Part shown: piece after piece, positions 1 through 10,100 of the stretch
Layout of the letters: every line of letters begins with the position of its first letter
How positions within the stretch are numbered: position 1 is the first letter of the stretch
Origin: Rodentolepis nana
Taxonomy: Eukaryota > Platyhelminthes > Cestoda > Cyclophyllidea > Hymenolepididae
Direction: 5' to 3'
Length of the DNA stretch: 14,402 bases
Assembly: GCA_900617975.1 (NCBI GenBank)
Contig: UZAE01012713.1
Location: 18,881 to 33,282 of the forward strand
The notes under the pieces: generated by a model
Told to the model about the DNA's origin: nothing
Seen by the model: only the letters and a program-made list of their open reading frames with translations
Database searches by the model: none
Made by a program: the position numbers and the translations under genes

Positions 1-1068
1 GGGGGGGGGAGTAGCGATCTGATAAATGTTGCCTTGGCAATCAATCAAATCTGTCTGACAACCCAAATCTTTTAGTCAACTAGTACACATAGAAGTGTAT
101 CGCAAAGTATAGTTAATCAACTGGGCTATCACCGATAGTTGCTTACTAACTGTTTTATTCATAAAACAGTTTTCGAACACTTGACAATAATGGTCTAATT
201 CAATCAATTAGGGGGAGGGGGACATAATGAGATAATGCCCTTATTTAAAGCGGGTTGTCCACAACGTAAATTATATTTCCTCAAATTTTCTAATTCCCCA
301 CTTTGGAAGTCCCTGGGGGTGTGACATTATTCAAGGTAGTCCCAAGTGTCCAACAATGTAGAGGAGCATTTATTCCACTTAAATTATATTATTGTTACAA
401 TAGTGTCCCAAATTGGGCATGAATGTTAATGGAAATTTGTTGCAGGTCTTTTCCAGTCTACTGCGTTAACACGCCATTTCTAGGGTAAAAAATAGAGGGA
501 ATTTGGCGGATGAAATTGGATATTCACTTCACCCCAATGCGACAAGTTTAGTTCATTGTATTTTTCTTGTAACAACTTTAAGAAGCATTGTTAGGTGTCA
601 ATATCTGTCTTTTCGTAGAAGGTATTTAGAAAAAGTTGCTTTCCAAATGTTTTTTTTTCAAACTGCAATTTTGAAGCATACAAACATGCAAACCAAATTA
701 CTCATAAAAACATAAGTTTCCCTAGATAGTAATTGTTTTCCTGACTAGAACCCACCTTAGTCCTTGAAGAGACTTACTTTTGGCATGTTCATTGGTGTCG
801 ACTATCAAAAAAATGAATAAATCGATTATGGTCATGGCTTTATGTTGCATGAACACTGCGGAAGAGACGGGATGAAATGGACTGCTCCAAGAGAAAGCAA
901 GGGGTTTTATCAAGACTGAGACTCTCTGATGTGAACATGATAGTACAACAAATTTACTCTATCGGGGTTTGCATAATAGTTCCCTCCACATTTTTGTAAA
1001 GAGAAGCTTAATTGTAGCAACTAAGCCCTAGGTAACTAATGAGGATTGGTAATAGAAGGATCCATGTA
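1..1068. other. Intergenic, no gene seen
   Basis: The stretch is AT-rich with frequent stops in all frames. The longest open runs are about 60-70 codons, lack a convincing ATG context or splice-site pairing, and resemble no family I know. It opens with nine G (1-9) and has a purine-rich GGGGGAGGGGG block near 210-220. No RNA gene, copy of the local repeat family or promoter was recognised. Confidence 0.6.
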
Positions 1069-1077
1069 TGGTGGGAG

Positions 1078-1419
1078 GGAGGAAGGGGGGGGGGGTAGGG
1101 TGGTTCATGATGGACTTAACTACACGTAGTGCATCCTAAGCAACGAATGCACATACAGCAAAATGATTTATAAACCGGCAGTTGACTCCAAACTACCGTG
1201 ATCTGACTGTATGACATATTGGGTCGCTTTCACAGAACTCACAATTTTCCCTACCTTTGTGTCTGTCTCTTTAGCATTTATAAATGACTCTTCTGTTTCC
1301 TTTCTTGACTTCTTTTTGTGCCTTTGTTGTGCCTCCCCTTTCTTTGAAGCTCGAAGCCAACTAAAGAGCTAATGATAATTATCATAAAGTTTTCCACTTG
1401 ATATAAATAAATAAAGGTT
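1078..1419 (+). mobile_element. SINE-like retroposon copy 1, nearly full length
   Basis: This is a diverged member of the ~320-bp family in this window. It has the shared blocks AACCGGCAGTTGACT, CTTTGTGTCTGTCTCTTT and GCTAATGATAATTATCAT, then a CTTGATATAAATAAATAAA tail. The direct repeat TGGTGGGAG lies at 1069-1077 and again at 1420-1428, immediately after the tail, which fits a 9-bp target-site duplication. An 11-G run (1085-1095) sits where the family starts with GGGG, so it may be an expansion of that start. The 14-nt perfect palindrome at 1372-1385 replaces the TGATAGCTATCA seen in other copies. No protein is encoded. Confidence 0.75.
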
Positions 1420-1480
1420 TGGTGGGAGCAGAATTCAGCTCCCTACCATATCACCATTCTCAATTTCTGACCTCTAAACG

Positions 1481-1493
1481 CCCCCCCCCCCCC
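1481..1493. repeat. 13-nt poly-C run
   Basis: Thirteen consecutive C in AT-rich DNA, about 50 bp past the downstream direct repeat of retroposon copy 1. It is not inside a visible repeat copy. The true length may differ because such runs are error-prone in sequencing. Confidence 0.9.
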
Positions 1494-2320
1494 TCTAACT
1501 TGAGATCTTGATCCAATAGATTATTGTAAATGTATTTGGACACTTATTGAGATGTCAGAATTACAAAAGCTCAGTTAATGAACAGAACAAAATCAGCTTT
1601 CAAGACCGTCCTACAAGGAATGCGTAAAATCTAATTTCTGCAGTAGGCGCCAATGGCAATTTTACGTGCAAAATTTTTGCCATTAGCGAAATTTAAGTAT
1701 CCATTAAAGTTCTTGTGAAGCCTATTCTTAACCTAATTGGCTTTTTTACTTGTTTTAATTTTCACTTTTTTTCTTGAGAAGAACAACGATACTTTTCTCT
1801 TAGAAGATTAGTCATCGTCAACTTCTTAAAACAAGAGTAATAAAATCGCCCTTGAGTTCCTTCAAGTCCTTTTCTTGAGAGTTTTCAACTTTAATTAAAG
1901 CGTGATTCGAGGATACTTAGTTGATTTACCTAATTCACTCCAATCACATTTTATCATGAAACAATCATTGATTTTCTATCTGCATAATTAAATTGTTTGT
2001 TCACTTTTAATAATGCTCATTTATAGCTTATTTCGCTTGCGAAATTAAAATATCTTAATTCAGTCTCTGAAATTAAGCAAATTCTTATCCATAACGTTCA
2101 GTAATTATTGCAACTTTATTTTTTAATTCATGATGACTGATCTCACCACTGATACTTGCTCCTTAATGGTTATGAAAGTGAATAGAAACGAACACGTTAT
2201 AGGACTACGTTGCATAATTGAGTTTGGTAATTTATTTTTGAAAGTGTTGATCATTGATTCAATTGAATGCAGACCTTGACATTAACAAGTTTCGTTAAAT
2301 CCCAAATAAGCAGGACTTTA

Positions 2321-2332
2321 CCCCCCCCCCCC
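2321..2332. repeat. 12-nt poly-C run
   Basis: Twelve consecutive C after CAGGACTTTA. It is another isolated homopolymer, similar to the one at 1481, with no visible gene or repeat copy beside it. Confidence 0.9.
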
Positions 2333-2821
2333 TGACTCACCTTCCAAGCACCATAAATCTGCCTTCAATTGAGTCGCTTTTCGTGGAGAACTCCTTTCCC
2401 AGACGTTGTCAAAAGGCAAAGGGATGCAATTTGAGGCATGATTCATTTAAACTCGTTAGCACGCGAAAAAAACCGTGCTAATTGCCTGCGACAAATAGGA
2501 AATTAACACTTGTGGCAAACTGCTTGGTTAACTCGGAAAAAAAATTTGGAGCAAATTGTATCTAACGCAAATTTGGCCGAGTGAAAGGAGAAGACAGGGC
2601 TGTGAATTACCGCCGGGCAAACCATTGAATAGAAATGAAATGGGGAGTGGGGTGATATCTCACCCTTTAAACATACTAAATTTCAGATGTTAGCACTCTT
2701 GTGATAATCAACTATTCTGAATCTTGAATACATAATGAGGTAGGTTAAATCGAAACCAAATCACGGTTAATGAAAATCAAAGCGAACTAATAAGGTATCC
2801 ACTCATTTTTATGGAAATCAC

Positions 2822-3003
2822 CTTCTTACATANCCTTGGTGTCTGTCTGCCTCTTTTACATCAGTGAATCGCTCTTCTGTTCCCACCCCTCGACTTTCTG
2901 CTACTCTGATTAACCTTCCCTCTGTGAAGCCCGAAGTCAGCTAAATGGCTAATGATAGCTATCAAAACGCCTGCCATTTGAAAAAAATAAATAAATAAAT
3001 AAA
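2822..3003 (+). mobile_element. SINE-like retroposon copy 2, 5' truncated
   Basis: This matches only the 3' half of the family, from the segment preceding GTGTCTGTCTGCCTCTTTTA onward. It is very close to copy 7 at 14045, sharing TCTGTGAAGCCCGAAGTCAG and TAATGATAGCTATCAAAACG. The perfect palindrome TGATAGCTATCA is at 2953-2964. The tail is an A run followed by four ATAA-type units. The ambiguous base n2833 falls near the 5' junction. I found no clear flanking duplication; ATTTTT occurs on both sides but is too simple to count. Confidence 0.8.
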
Positions 3004-3612
3004 TTTTTTCATCCTCGTAGCAATGCCAATAAATGCATGGATTAATTTATTAGTCTCACGAATAGAAACATTTTGCTTATGCTACTTTAATCTAATATTT
3101 GTTAAAAGAATAAATCATAATTCAAAGTTCTCTACTTTGTAAGCAAACTATTACTTGACAGCATAATCGATATTTTTTTGCATAGTCTGAGTAGTTCTAA
3201 TCTAATTACTGCTTTATATTTTATTAGAAGCTCAGTTCTTCATAAACATGGTTCGCTCGAAAATTTTTAATAAACCAGATGCCAAGGGAATTTAGAAATG
3301 GAACATTTAAATCTCGATATCTTTCGTTTGCAATGAAATGAATAACTTTCAATACAACAGTACACAAAATATTTAGTAGAAACTATGCCTAATAGGGTTT
3401 TCAAAAAGCCAGTACCCTTGCCTGTACCGGGTAAACATTTCGTTGTCCGTTTCCTCAAGGAGACTGTTAACCCCCCTTTGCAACTTTCATATCCTCAAAT
3501 TACGTGGGAAGGTTTTTGCCCTCTATCTACTCTCTTGTTTTGACAAGAGAGGGCACGTTGACGAGGCGAAACAATAGTCTTGCCAAAATCCCAAGTATAT
3601 TTTGACAATCTC
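3004..3612. other. Intergenic, no gene seen; one short hairpin
   Basis: AT-rich, with no exon or RNA gene recognised. A perfect 9-bp inverted repeat, CTCTCTTGT with loop TTTG and then ACAAGAGAG, lies at 3530-3551. Its function is unknown. Confidence 0.5.
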
Positions 3613-3622
3613 TATCTTCGCA

Positions 3623-3945
3623 CTAGTGGAGTGTCCGAGAGATTTACCTCCATGTTGAGCATCTTGGGCAACGTACACTCATACGGCAAAAACACCGTTA
3701 AACCGGCAGTTGACTTCAAACTACAATAACTCTACTGTGTATCGTGTTCGACCACTTTCACAGTACTCATCTTACATTTTCTCTGCCTTTGTGTCTGTCT
3801 GTCTATTTTACATCCTTGAGACACTCGTCTGCTCCCCCCCCCATCTCGACTTTTTGTGACTTTGATGTACCTCCCCTTCACAAAGCCCGGAGTTAGCTAA
3901 AGGGCTAATGATAACTATCAAAACGCCTACCATTTGAAATAAATA
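3623..3945 (+). mobile_element. SINE-like retroposon copy 3, full length with exact target duplication
   Basis: This is the best-bounded copy. The 10-bp direct repeat TATCTTCGCA lies at 3613-3622 and again at 3946-3955, right after the ATAAATA tail, so the inserted unit is 323 bp. It starts CTAGTGGAGTGTCCGAGAGA, related to the GGGGTGTGCGATAGA start of copies 5, 6 and 7. It contains GGGCAACGTACACTCATACG, ACCGGCAGTTGACTTCAAAC, a TCTG microsatellite, a 9-C run (3834-3842) and TGATAACTATCA (3909-3920). No coding capacity is apparent. The exact duplication points to target-primed reverse transcription, a known LINE-driven mechanism; the driving LINE is not in this window. Confidence 0.85.
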
Positions 3946-3955
3946 TATCTTCGCA

Positions 3956-4420
3956 ATGGTTAAAACAAAGAGGAATTACTTCAAAACGGAATTCATTTTG
4001 CGGCATTTTACGACTTTGTGCAGGTGATCATATCAGGGATATTTTTACATAGACCACTCGAAATCTTCATTATCAGATCATTTCGGTTGAGGTTGATTGC
4101 AGTTCTGAGTCACTTTTAGTTCGCAGAATTCACGGAACGTTTCCATATACCTTTTTTAAATGAATACGTGAAATACACCCAAAATGGATTACTTTGCACG
4201 AGATCGACAAAGATTGCATAAGATTTAAGCAATGGTTTCATCATTTCAGATGTCCGTGTTCCAATGAGTGCAATAGATATACCTAACGTGAATCAACACT
4301 ATCCATAACTTTGCAAAAAGCCCAAAATTTTAATCATAGAGGGTGACTAAATAAAGGTCTGAGAGAAATCACCTAGACATTATTTTTACTGAAAATCGCG
4401 ATTCAAGCCCTTTATCAAAA
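3956..4420. other. Intergenic, no gene seen
   Basis: AT-rich, without recognised exons, RNA genes or repeat copies. It leads into the exon-like ATG at 4421. Confidence 0.5.
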
Positions 4421-5182
4421 ATGGACGCTGAAATCATCAGGTAATTTATATTTTAATCTCTATTCACATAAGGTCTTTATGTATTCCTTGTTTTTATTCT
4501 GTATTGAAATTCTGATGACGTGATATCAAATGACTCATTCACCACCACCTTTTACATTGTTCCTGCAACAGCCAACCACTGAGCAGGAAGTTCCACTGGT
4601 TTGCGGAAGGTCTGTGTTTCGATTATCGTCTACTGAACAGTGTCTTCTCATCTAAAACGTGGTTACTGAGTCAATAACATTGACAGTTCATTTTCAATTT
4701 TCTAATACCATCTAATTGTGGTTAGTATTACTGAATAGGAGGATAGATTCCTTATCAAGTCACAGCATTCAAACTGCACCCGCTTTTTCAACGAACGCCT
4801 CCATCACATCTGCATTAAGCTGTTTTTGCAGGCTCTTTGAACAAAGGCTTAGATTTCGATACTTTCCACAACTGGGAATTCAATCAATGTTTATTGCCAT
4901 CGTATTGCCATCATCGAGCAGACTTGTCTCGATGATAGGCCAACTATTCCACAATTTTGTGGCGAGTCCTCTGTTATCACTGCAACTCATTTGTTGTCTG
5001 CTGTAGAGAGCCAACACCGTCTGCTGAGGCGTCTTCTCAACAGCCTCTCATTTCGTATCAACAACATCGCAAAAGGCACTAGTAGACTAACTGAAAGAAA
5101 AAACAGGCTAGACGAGCATTCAAAGGCACCTACTACTGACAATCTGACCTTCGCATTACCAACTGTCACTGGATCTTTATGA
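4421..5182 (+). CDS. Possible multi-exon gene or gene remnant, unrecognised
   Basis: Several exon-like signals occur in order. An ATG at 4421 opens MDAEII and runs into a good donor, CATCAG|GTAATT, at 4440/4441. An acceptor CTGCAACAG at 4571 opens a frame-compatible segment QPLSRKFHWFAE, which ends at a donor GAAG|GTCTGT (4609/4610). An acceptor GGTTAG at 4725 continues the frame into LLNRRIDSL and beyond. A separate open frame of 110 codons runs from 4853 to the TGA at 5180-5182. Its middle (VESQHRLLRRLLNSLSFRIN) looks helical and amphipathic and carries many charged residues. I could not join the two frames with a convincing intron. I recognise no family, and the boundaries are tentative. 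It may be a small real gene, a decayed copy or chance. Confidence 0.22.
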
Positions 5183-6660
5183 TAATTATTTCTTCTTCTT
5201 CATCATCTGCCAGCTCTTTACCATTCAAATGATAGTCTGGTTAATATATGCAGGAACTCAATTAATAACTTCTTCTTTAAGCTAACCGAAAATACAATTT
5301 CTCTAGGTCTGACTCTCTGTACATCGAGGCTCTATTTCGCTCACTTTTTCAAATCAATTTGTCTTGTAGCAATTCGCACCTCCGAATGAGTTTTTCTGCA
5401 AACCCAAACGCATATTGTCTGCATATTCTAGTCGTCCAAATGACGACCCTCATCTTGCAGAACACTAGAGGCTGGTTTTCAAACCCTAACAAATTGCTTA
5501 GACGTCTATATGAAAGAGAATGGGACTCCCTTTGTGCGATTGTTTGAGGCCTCCAATACAGTAAAGCATGCCATCGGTTGTTCACTCAATCGAAATCTTC
5601 GTTTAGACTTTGAATACGAGCAAAAGGCAGGGTGAGCAGTCACACTTGGAAGTTTTCTTACTAATTTTTGTACCAGATAATGCATGTGTGGCGTAGGTGA
5701 AACAGGTGTTGCAATAAGTCAAAAGTGTATATAGTGATTTTAAGTGATAAATCACAGTAATAGTAATGATTATTTATTGAGTCCTTGCTACTTTATGTTG
5801 GAAATAAGATCTTAGCCAACTTTCCATTCGTGTACAAATAACCTACTTGAACACTACATTAAATGCTTAGTTATGGCGCCTTGCTTTCTAAATAAAAACC
5901 ACATGTAAAAGTCAGCTTCCATCGAGACGTAAACACCACTGAACTGAAAAGAAACTTGACGTTACATGTAGCTGTCAAGATGGCAGCAAAGTGGAGACTT
6001 GCATATTGATAGTAACAACCAAAGTGAAATTTTTACCTCTTTGCAAAACAAATACTCCGTTTGTAGACTTCTCACCTGTAAAGGAACGAGTTAATCGAAT
6101 ATATACAATGAGACTTGTTATTAATGGGCATCTAAATCTAGATCGTAACTGTCTAATCTCTTTTCAGCGGTATTAACTTGAATTTGAAATCAAATCTGGA
6201 AATTTGATAGCCAAAAGAGAAAATACTACGATTCGACGTAATGTTTAATTTTATACTTACATCTACGAATTTATTTGCCATTCTTTTCCCATGACCAACC
6301 TTGATTAGTTTTTTAGGTAATATGATTCATTATATTAAATGATGCTTAAAAGCATAGTTAACCACACATTGTGGTTGATATCAGAGTTCTATTCCTTGAA
6401 TTTGACATAATAGAAATGCAAGATTTGGTCAAACGGGAAAGAATTGCTTCCGAATAGAAAAATAGATTTTACAGGAAATAATCTCTTAAGCGTCCACTTA
6501 AGAATCAACAGAAATGTAAATGATCCTTTTTTAAAAAGAAATAGCTGAAATGTTAGTCTCCTTAATTTCAATATTTGCCTTTGGTTTAGCAAGCGCTTAA
6601 AGCTTTGACTTTCAAATTAGTGAGAAAAAATCTGTCGCGCTACTAGCGTTTGTAAGTAGT
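5183..6660. other. Intergenic, no recognised gene
   Basis: A plus-strand open run of about 60 codons at 5359-5547, ending GTTTGA, has a plausible acceptor upstream (TTTCTCTAG near 5307). It has no ATG in good context and resembles no family I know. A short ATGGCAGCAAAGTGG at 5980 stops after nine codons. A 7-bp inverted repeat, AACCACA CAT TGTGGTT, lies at 6360-6376. Otherwise the sequence is AT-rich and featureless. Confidence 0.45.
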
Positions 6661-6668
6661 GCTAACGT

Positions 6669-6732
6669 TATAAAATTGGTCATACTGTGGTTCAAGTGAG
6701 GGGCCAATAAAAAGTGTCCAATCAGCTATTGG
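6669..6732 (+). promoter_or_regulatory. Candidate proximal promoter with CCAAT cluster
   Basis: Four CCAAT or reverse-strand ATTGG pentamers fall within 58 bp: 6675-6679 (ATTGG), 6704-6708 (CCAAT), 6718-6722 (CCAATCAGC, close to the NF-Y consensus) and 6728-6732 (ATTGG). A TATAAAA string is at 6669-6675, but it lies upstream of most CCAAT boxes, so it is probably not the TATA box. The cluster is 150-210 bp before the carboxypeptidase ATG. Promoter function is inferred from position and density. Confidence 0.35.
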
Positions 6733-6872
6733 TTGTTCAAGGTTATAGCTTAGTGTAAAATTTGACTGACCGTGTCTGCACAGTGTTTGCTGAAGTCTAT
6801 AGGTGGTTGATTGATTTTGATTTGACACCATTTTATTTGGTTCTATTTCTTTTAAATAATTTTTTTCGTGAA

Positions 6873-6883
6873 TTTTCAGGCCG
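6873..6883 (+). promoter_or_regulatory. 3' splice acceptor 4 nt before the start codon
   Basis: A T-rich tract (6851-6877) ends in TTTTCAG at 6879, followed by GCCG and then the ATG at 6884. This is either the acceptor of a 5' UTR intron or a spliced-leader trans-splice acceptor, as many flatworm genes use. Its strength equals that of the coding acceptors of the same gene. No upstream non-coding exon or leader can be identified from the window. Confidence 0.45.
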
Positions 6884-7156
6884 ATGAAACGGATTTCATT
6901 ACTTCTTTTTGCTCTAATTGTTGTGAGCAGTCGGCCGAGTGCTGACAAAGTGGCTTCTATACCTGGTTTCTCTGGGAAACTCACCTTTGAAATATATTCG
7001 GGTTATTTGGAAGGCTCAAACAGTAATATTCAACTTCACTACGTATTTGCGGAAGCAAAGAATAATTCGGATACCGCACCTCTGGTTCTCTGGCTCAATG
7101 GTGGACCGGGTTGTTCGTCACTAATGGGCTTTTTCACTGAAAATGGACCCCTTCTT
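6884..7156 (+). CDS. CTSA: Carboxypeptidase exon 1 (residues 1-91)
   Basis: The exon starts at the only ATG that places a hydrophobic signal peptide ([14 protein letters not shown]) before the mature start. It includes LPGFSGKL-like sequence ([20 protein letters not shown]), the sequon at N60 and [13 protein letters not shown]. It ends at CTTCTT|GTAAGT, phase 0, with a near-perfect donor. Confidence 0.93.
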
Positions 7157-10100
7157 GTAAGTTGTCGATATATGTTAGGGATAGTAATAGAGTGAGTGTT
7201 CAGAGTAAAGATTCACACTTTATTTAATAGGTTCTTGAATTTGGTTGTGCGTTTTAAATTATACTTCTTCAAGAAATATGAATTAATCACCCCAAGCATG
7301 GCTTTCAATAAACTTCTTTTAATTCATCTTGAAAGCGATGAATTAGAATTTCACAATATTTATATAATTTCTAATCGACTTAATCAAAATACTTTTTTTA
7401 CTTACTCACAGTCTGAAGTTCTAATGTCTATCTTTTGAGCTATCCATGTAATTTATGTTTTTTCATCTTTATTTCATTTCAACTGCAGGTTGAATCGTCA
7501 AGGTCACTCAAATTGAATCCTTATTCCTGGAACGAGGTAATGTTTATAACTTCAAGTTCTAAATTTATTTTGTCTGTTTACGTATCTGACTAGGTTTAAA
7601 TAAAGGGTGTTAACAAACCAAATTTTAACTAAACAATGAAGCATTTTGGTCTTAATGACAGCTCTCTCTCTTATGGCCATATATGCATAGTTTAAAAGTA
7701 GGACTTTACATGCGACCAATTCTTTTTATAAATGTAAATTCGTGCAATCCGCTTTTTTGCTAAGTTGACGAATCGACCAGGATAGGTGCCTTTTAAATCA
7801 TCCATTTTTTGAAATAACCAAATTAGTAATGGTAGAAAATTTGTTTACTTCTACCATCTTTCAAGTACCATTTTCAGTAAAAGTATGTTCTAATCGGTGT
7901 GTTTATCAAATGTGCATTCTATTTTTATAATATTAGGCAATTAAACGACGTGATGGTAGCTGTCGATGTTATGACCCTAACTCTGATATCTAGTACAACT
8001 TTTCTCCACTATTTTCACCTTAATGTCGATAAATTTTACTCTTTTATAAACCTAAAATTTAAAACTCATCAAGAAAAATGTTTATTACAAACTTCATGGG
8101 TTTTAAATATTAGCCGGTCTGGGGTGTTTTCGGGTGGTCCACTGACTTCAGTATAGCCTCAACGCCTAAGAGGTATCTTTGACCTCATAATATTGGTATA
8201 ACCCAACTCGAACTCGTTAACCCTGCTTGGCCTCCACAATCTATTCCATCTTTTATATGTATTTGTTTCAAATGGCGGACTTTATGATACTTATCATTTG
8301 CCCTTTAGCTGACTTCGGGCTCCACAGAGGGAAGGAGGAACATCAAAGTGAGAAAAAGTGGAGAGGTGGGGGGACAGAAGAGTGATTCACACATGTAAAA
8401 GAGACAGACGGACAGACAGACACCAAGGCAGAGAAAAGGTAGGATAAGTATGGTGGAAGTGTTCGAATAAGGCATACAGCGGGATCATGGTAGTTTGAAG
8501 TCAGAATTCGACTGTCGAATAATGGATTTTTTGCCGTATGAGAATACGTTGCGTATTAGCCTATTGGTTTTGGGTGGGATCACTTTTTTGCCTTAACAAA
8601 ATACGAATACCATTTGAAATCAATATATTTGATTTCAGTATGCAAACGTTGTCTATATTGAGGCGCCAGCTGGAGTAGGATTTTCGTATGCTCGCGATGG
8701 CAATGTTACCACCGACGACGATATGGTATGTACTCCTTTGTCATTTAATTTGTCCATTCCATTACCTGGATTTTTGTCAATTTCACAGTGTTCACAACCT
8801 GAGATGCGGATTTTTTTGGATAAATTGGTGGGGGTATTTATTTGGAATGGCATGCATTTTGATAGTTTTATCATTAGCCCTTAGCTGACTTCGAACTTCA
8901 CAGAGGGGAGAAACATCAAAGTTAGAAAATTTCAAGAGGGTGGACCGAAGAGTGATTTGCAGATGTAAAAGAGGCAGACACAATGGTAGGGAGTAGGGTT
9001 AGGTGAGTACTGTAGAAGTGGTCGACTATGCCATACAGTGAGGTCATGGTAGTTTGAAGTCAGAAGTCAACTGCCGATTAATAGACTTTTTTGCCGTATG
9101 AGTGTACGTTGCCCAGGGTGCATCACGTGGAAGTAATTCTATCGCACACCCCAATTGATGGGGGTTAGGATGTTTTAAGTCATTTTTTTGAGTGCAGAAA
9201 AAGAACAAGCAAATAATTGACGGCAATCTGGAAAGTACTGAAAGTCGTTACTAATTCTTTTTGTTTGAGTTTATTGGTCAAATACTTGGTAATAATCCAT
9301 GCATTTTGCAGTGAATCGAGCAAATTTACCATGTCACTATTGCTTGCTCAAAAGTCTTATGAATGGCAAAAAATTTAGAGAAAATATTTTGATAATTTTA
9401 TAAGTCAGATATATTTCAAAAAATAATCGATTAACGATTATTTATTTATATCAAATGGCAGGTGTTCTGCTAGCTATCATTAGCCCTTTAGTTGACTTCG
9501 GGCCTCAGAGGGGGGGGGGGAACAGACGAAGTCACAGGATGTGGAGAGGGGAGCAGAAGAGAGATTCACAGATGTAAAAGAGACAGACAGACATAAAGGC
9601 AGAAAAAGGTAAGATGAATACTGTGGAAGTGGTCGATTATGACATACAGCGGGGTGATGGTAGTTTGAAGTGTGAAGTCAACCACCGGTTTATAGACTTT
9701 TTTGAGAGTATGAGAATACGTTGCCCAGGGTGCACCACGTGGAGGTCTAAATCTATCGCTCACCCCGATCAACGATTTTAAATTTGTCTAACTTCTCGAC
9801 TTCCTTCATGAAAAAATGAACAAAGTACTTTGTCTAAGAGATATCGTTTCAACTCAATATAGTCACCTATTGCTATGTTGCTCATCCGTCAGTCAATTCA
9901 ACTCTTTAACTTGGTTTTCGTTATGGCTACAAATCAAGTATGTAGAATGGTGAGATAAAAGCTGCTGTTATGTGAATTGAAGTTGTGTGAGTATGTCGTT
10001 TCAGACTTGTCAACTATCGATGACGATTGGTAACATTTTAGGTGGCCTACTAGTTTTCAAGCCATGACAGGTAAACTATCGAACTATTGGAGGCTCAATA

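Larger units (their letters stand above)
1429..2821. other. Intergenic, no gene seen
   Basis: AT-rich sequence with stops in every frame and no recognisable exon, RNA gene or copy of the repeat family. The only distinct features are two pure C runs, annotated separately. Confidence 0.55.
7537..8638 (+). other. CTSA: Intron 2 (1102 nt)
   Basis: It holds one antisense retroposon copy (8262-8554) and, just before the acceptor, a short sense-oriented tail fragment of the same family (8608-8628). The remaining ~700 nt at its 5' side is AT-rich with nothing recognised. The acceptor is TTTGATTTCAG. Confidence 0.88.

Noticed and set aside
503..715. A 70-codon open frame near the left end
   Set aside because: It has no ATG at its start, biased Phe/Leu/Thr composition, no family match and no paired splice signals.
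3749..3759. Pol III B box in the element (GTTCGACCACT in copy 3)
   Set aside because: It matches only part of GGTTCGANNCC, lies about 125 bp into the unit, and no A box is found at normal spacing.
6643..6984. A 113-codon minus-strand open frame over the promoter and first exon
   Set aside because: It overlaps the signal peptide and start of the carboxypeptidase on the opposite strand and resembles nothing known.
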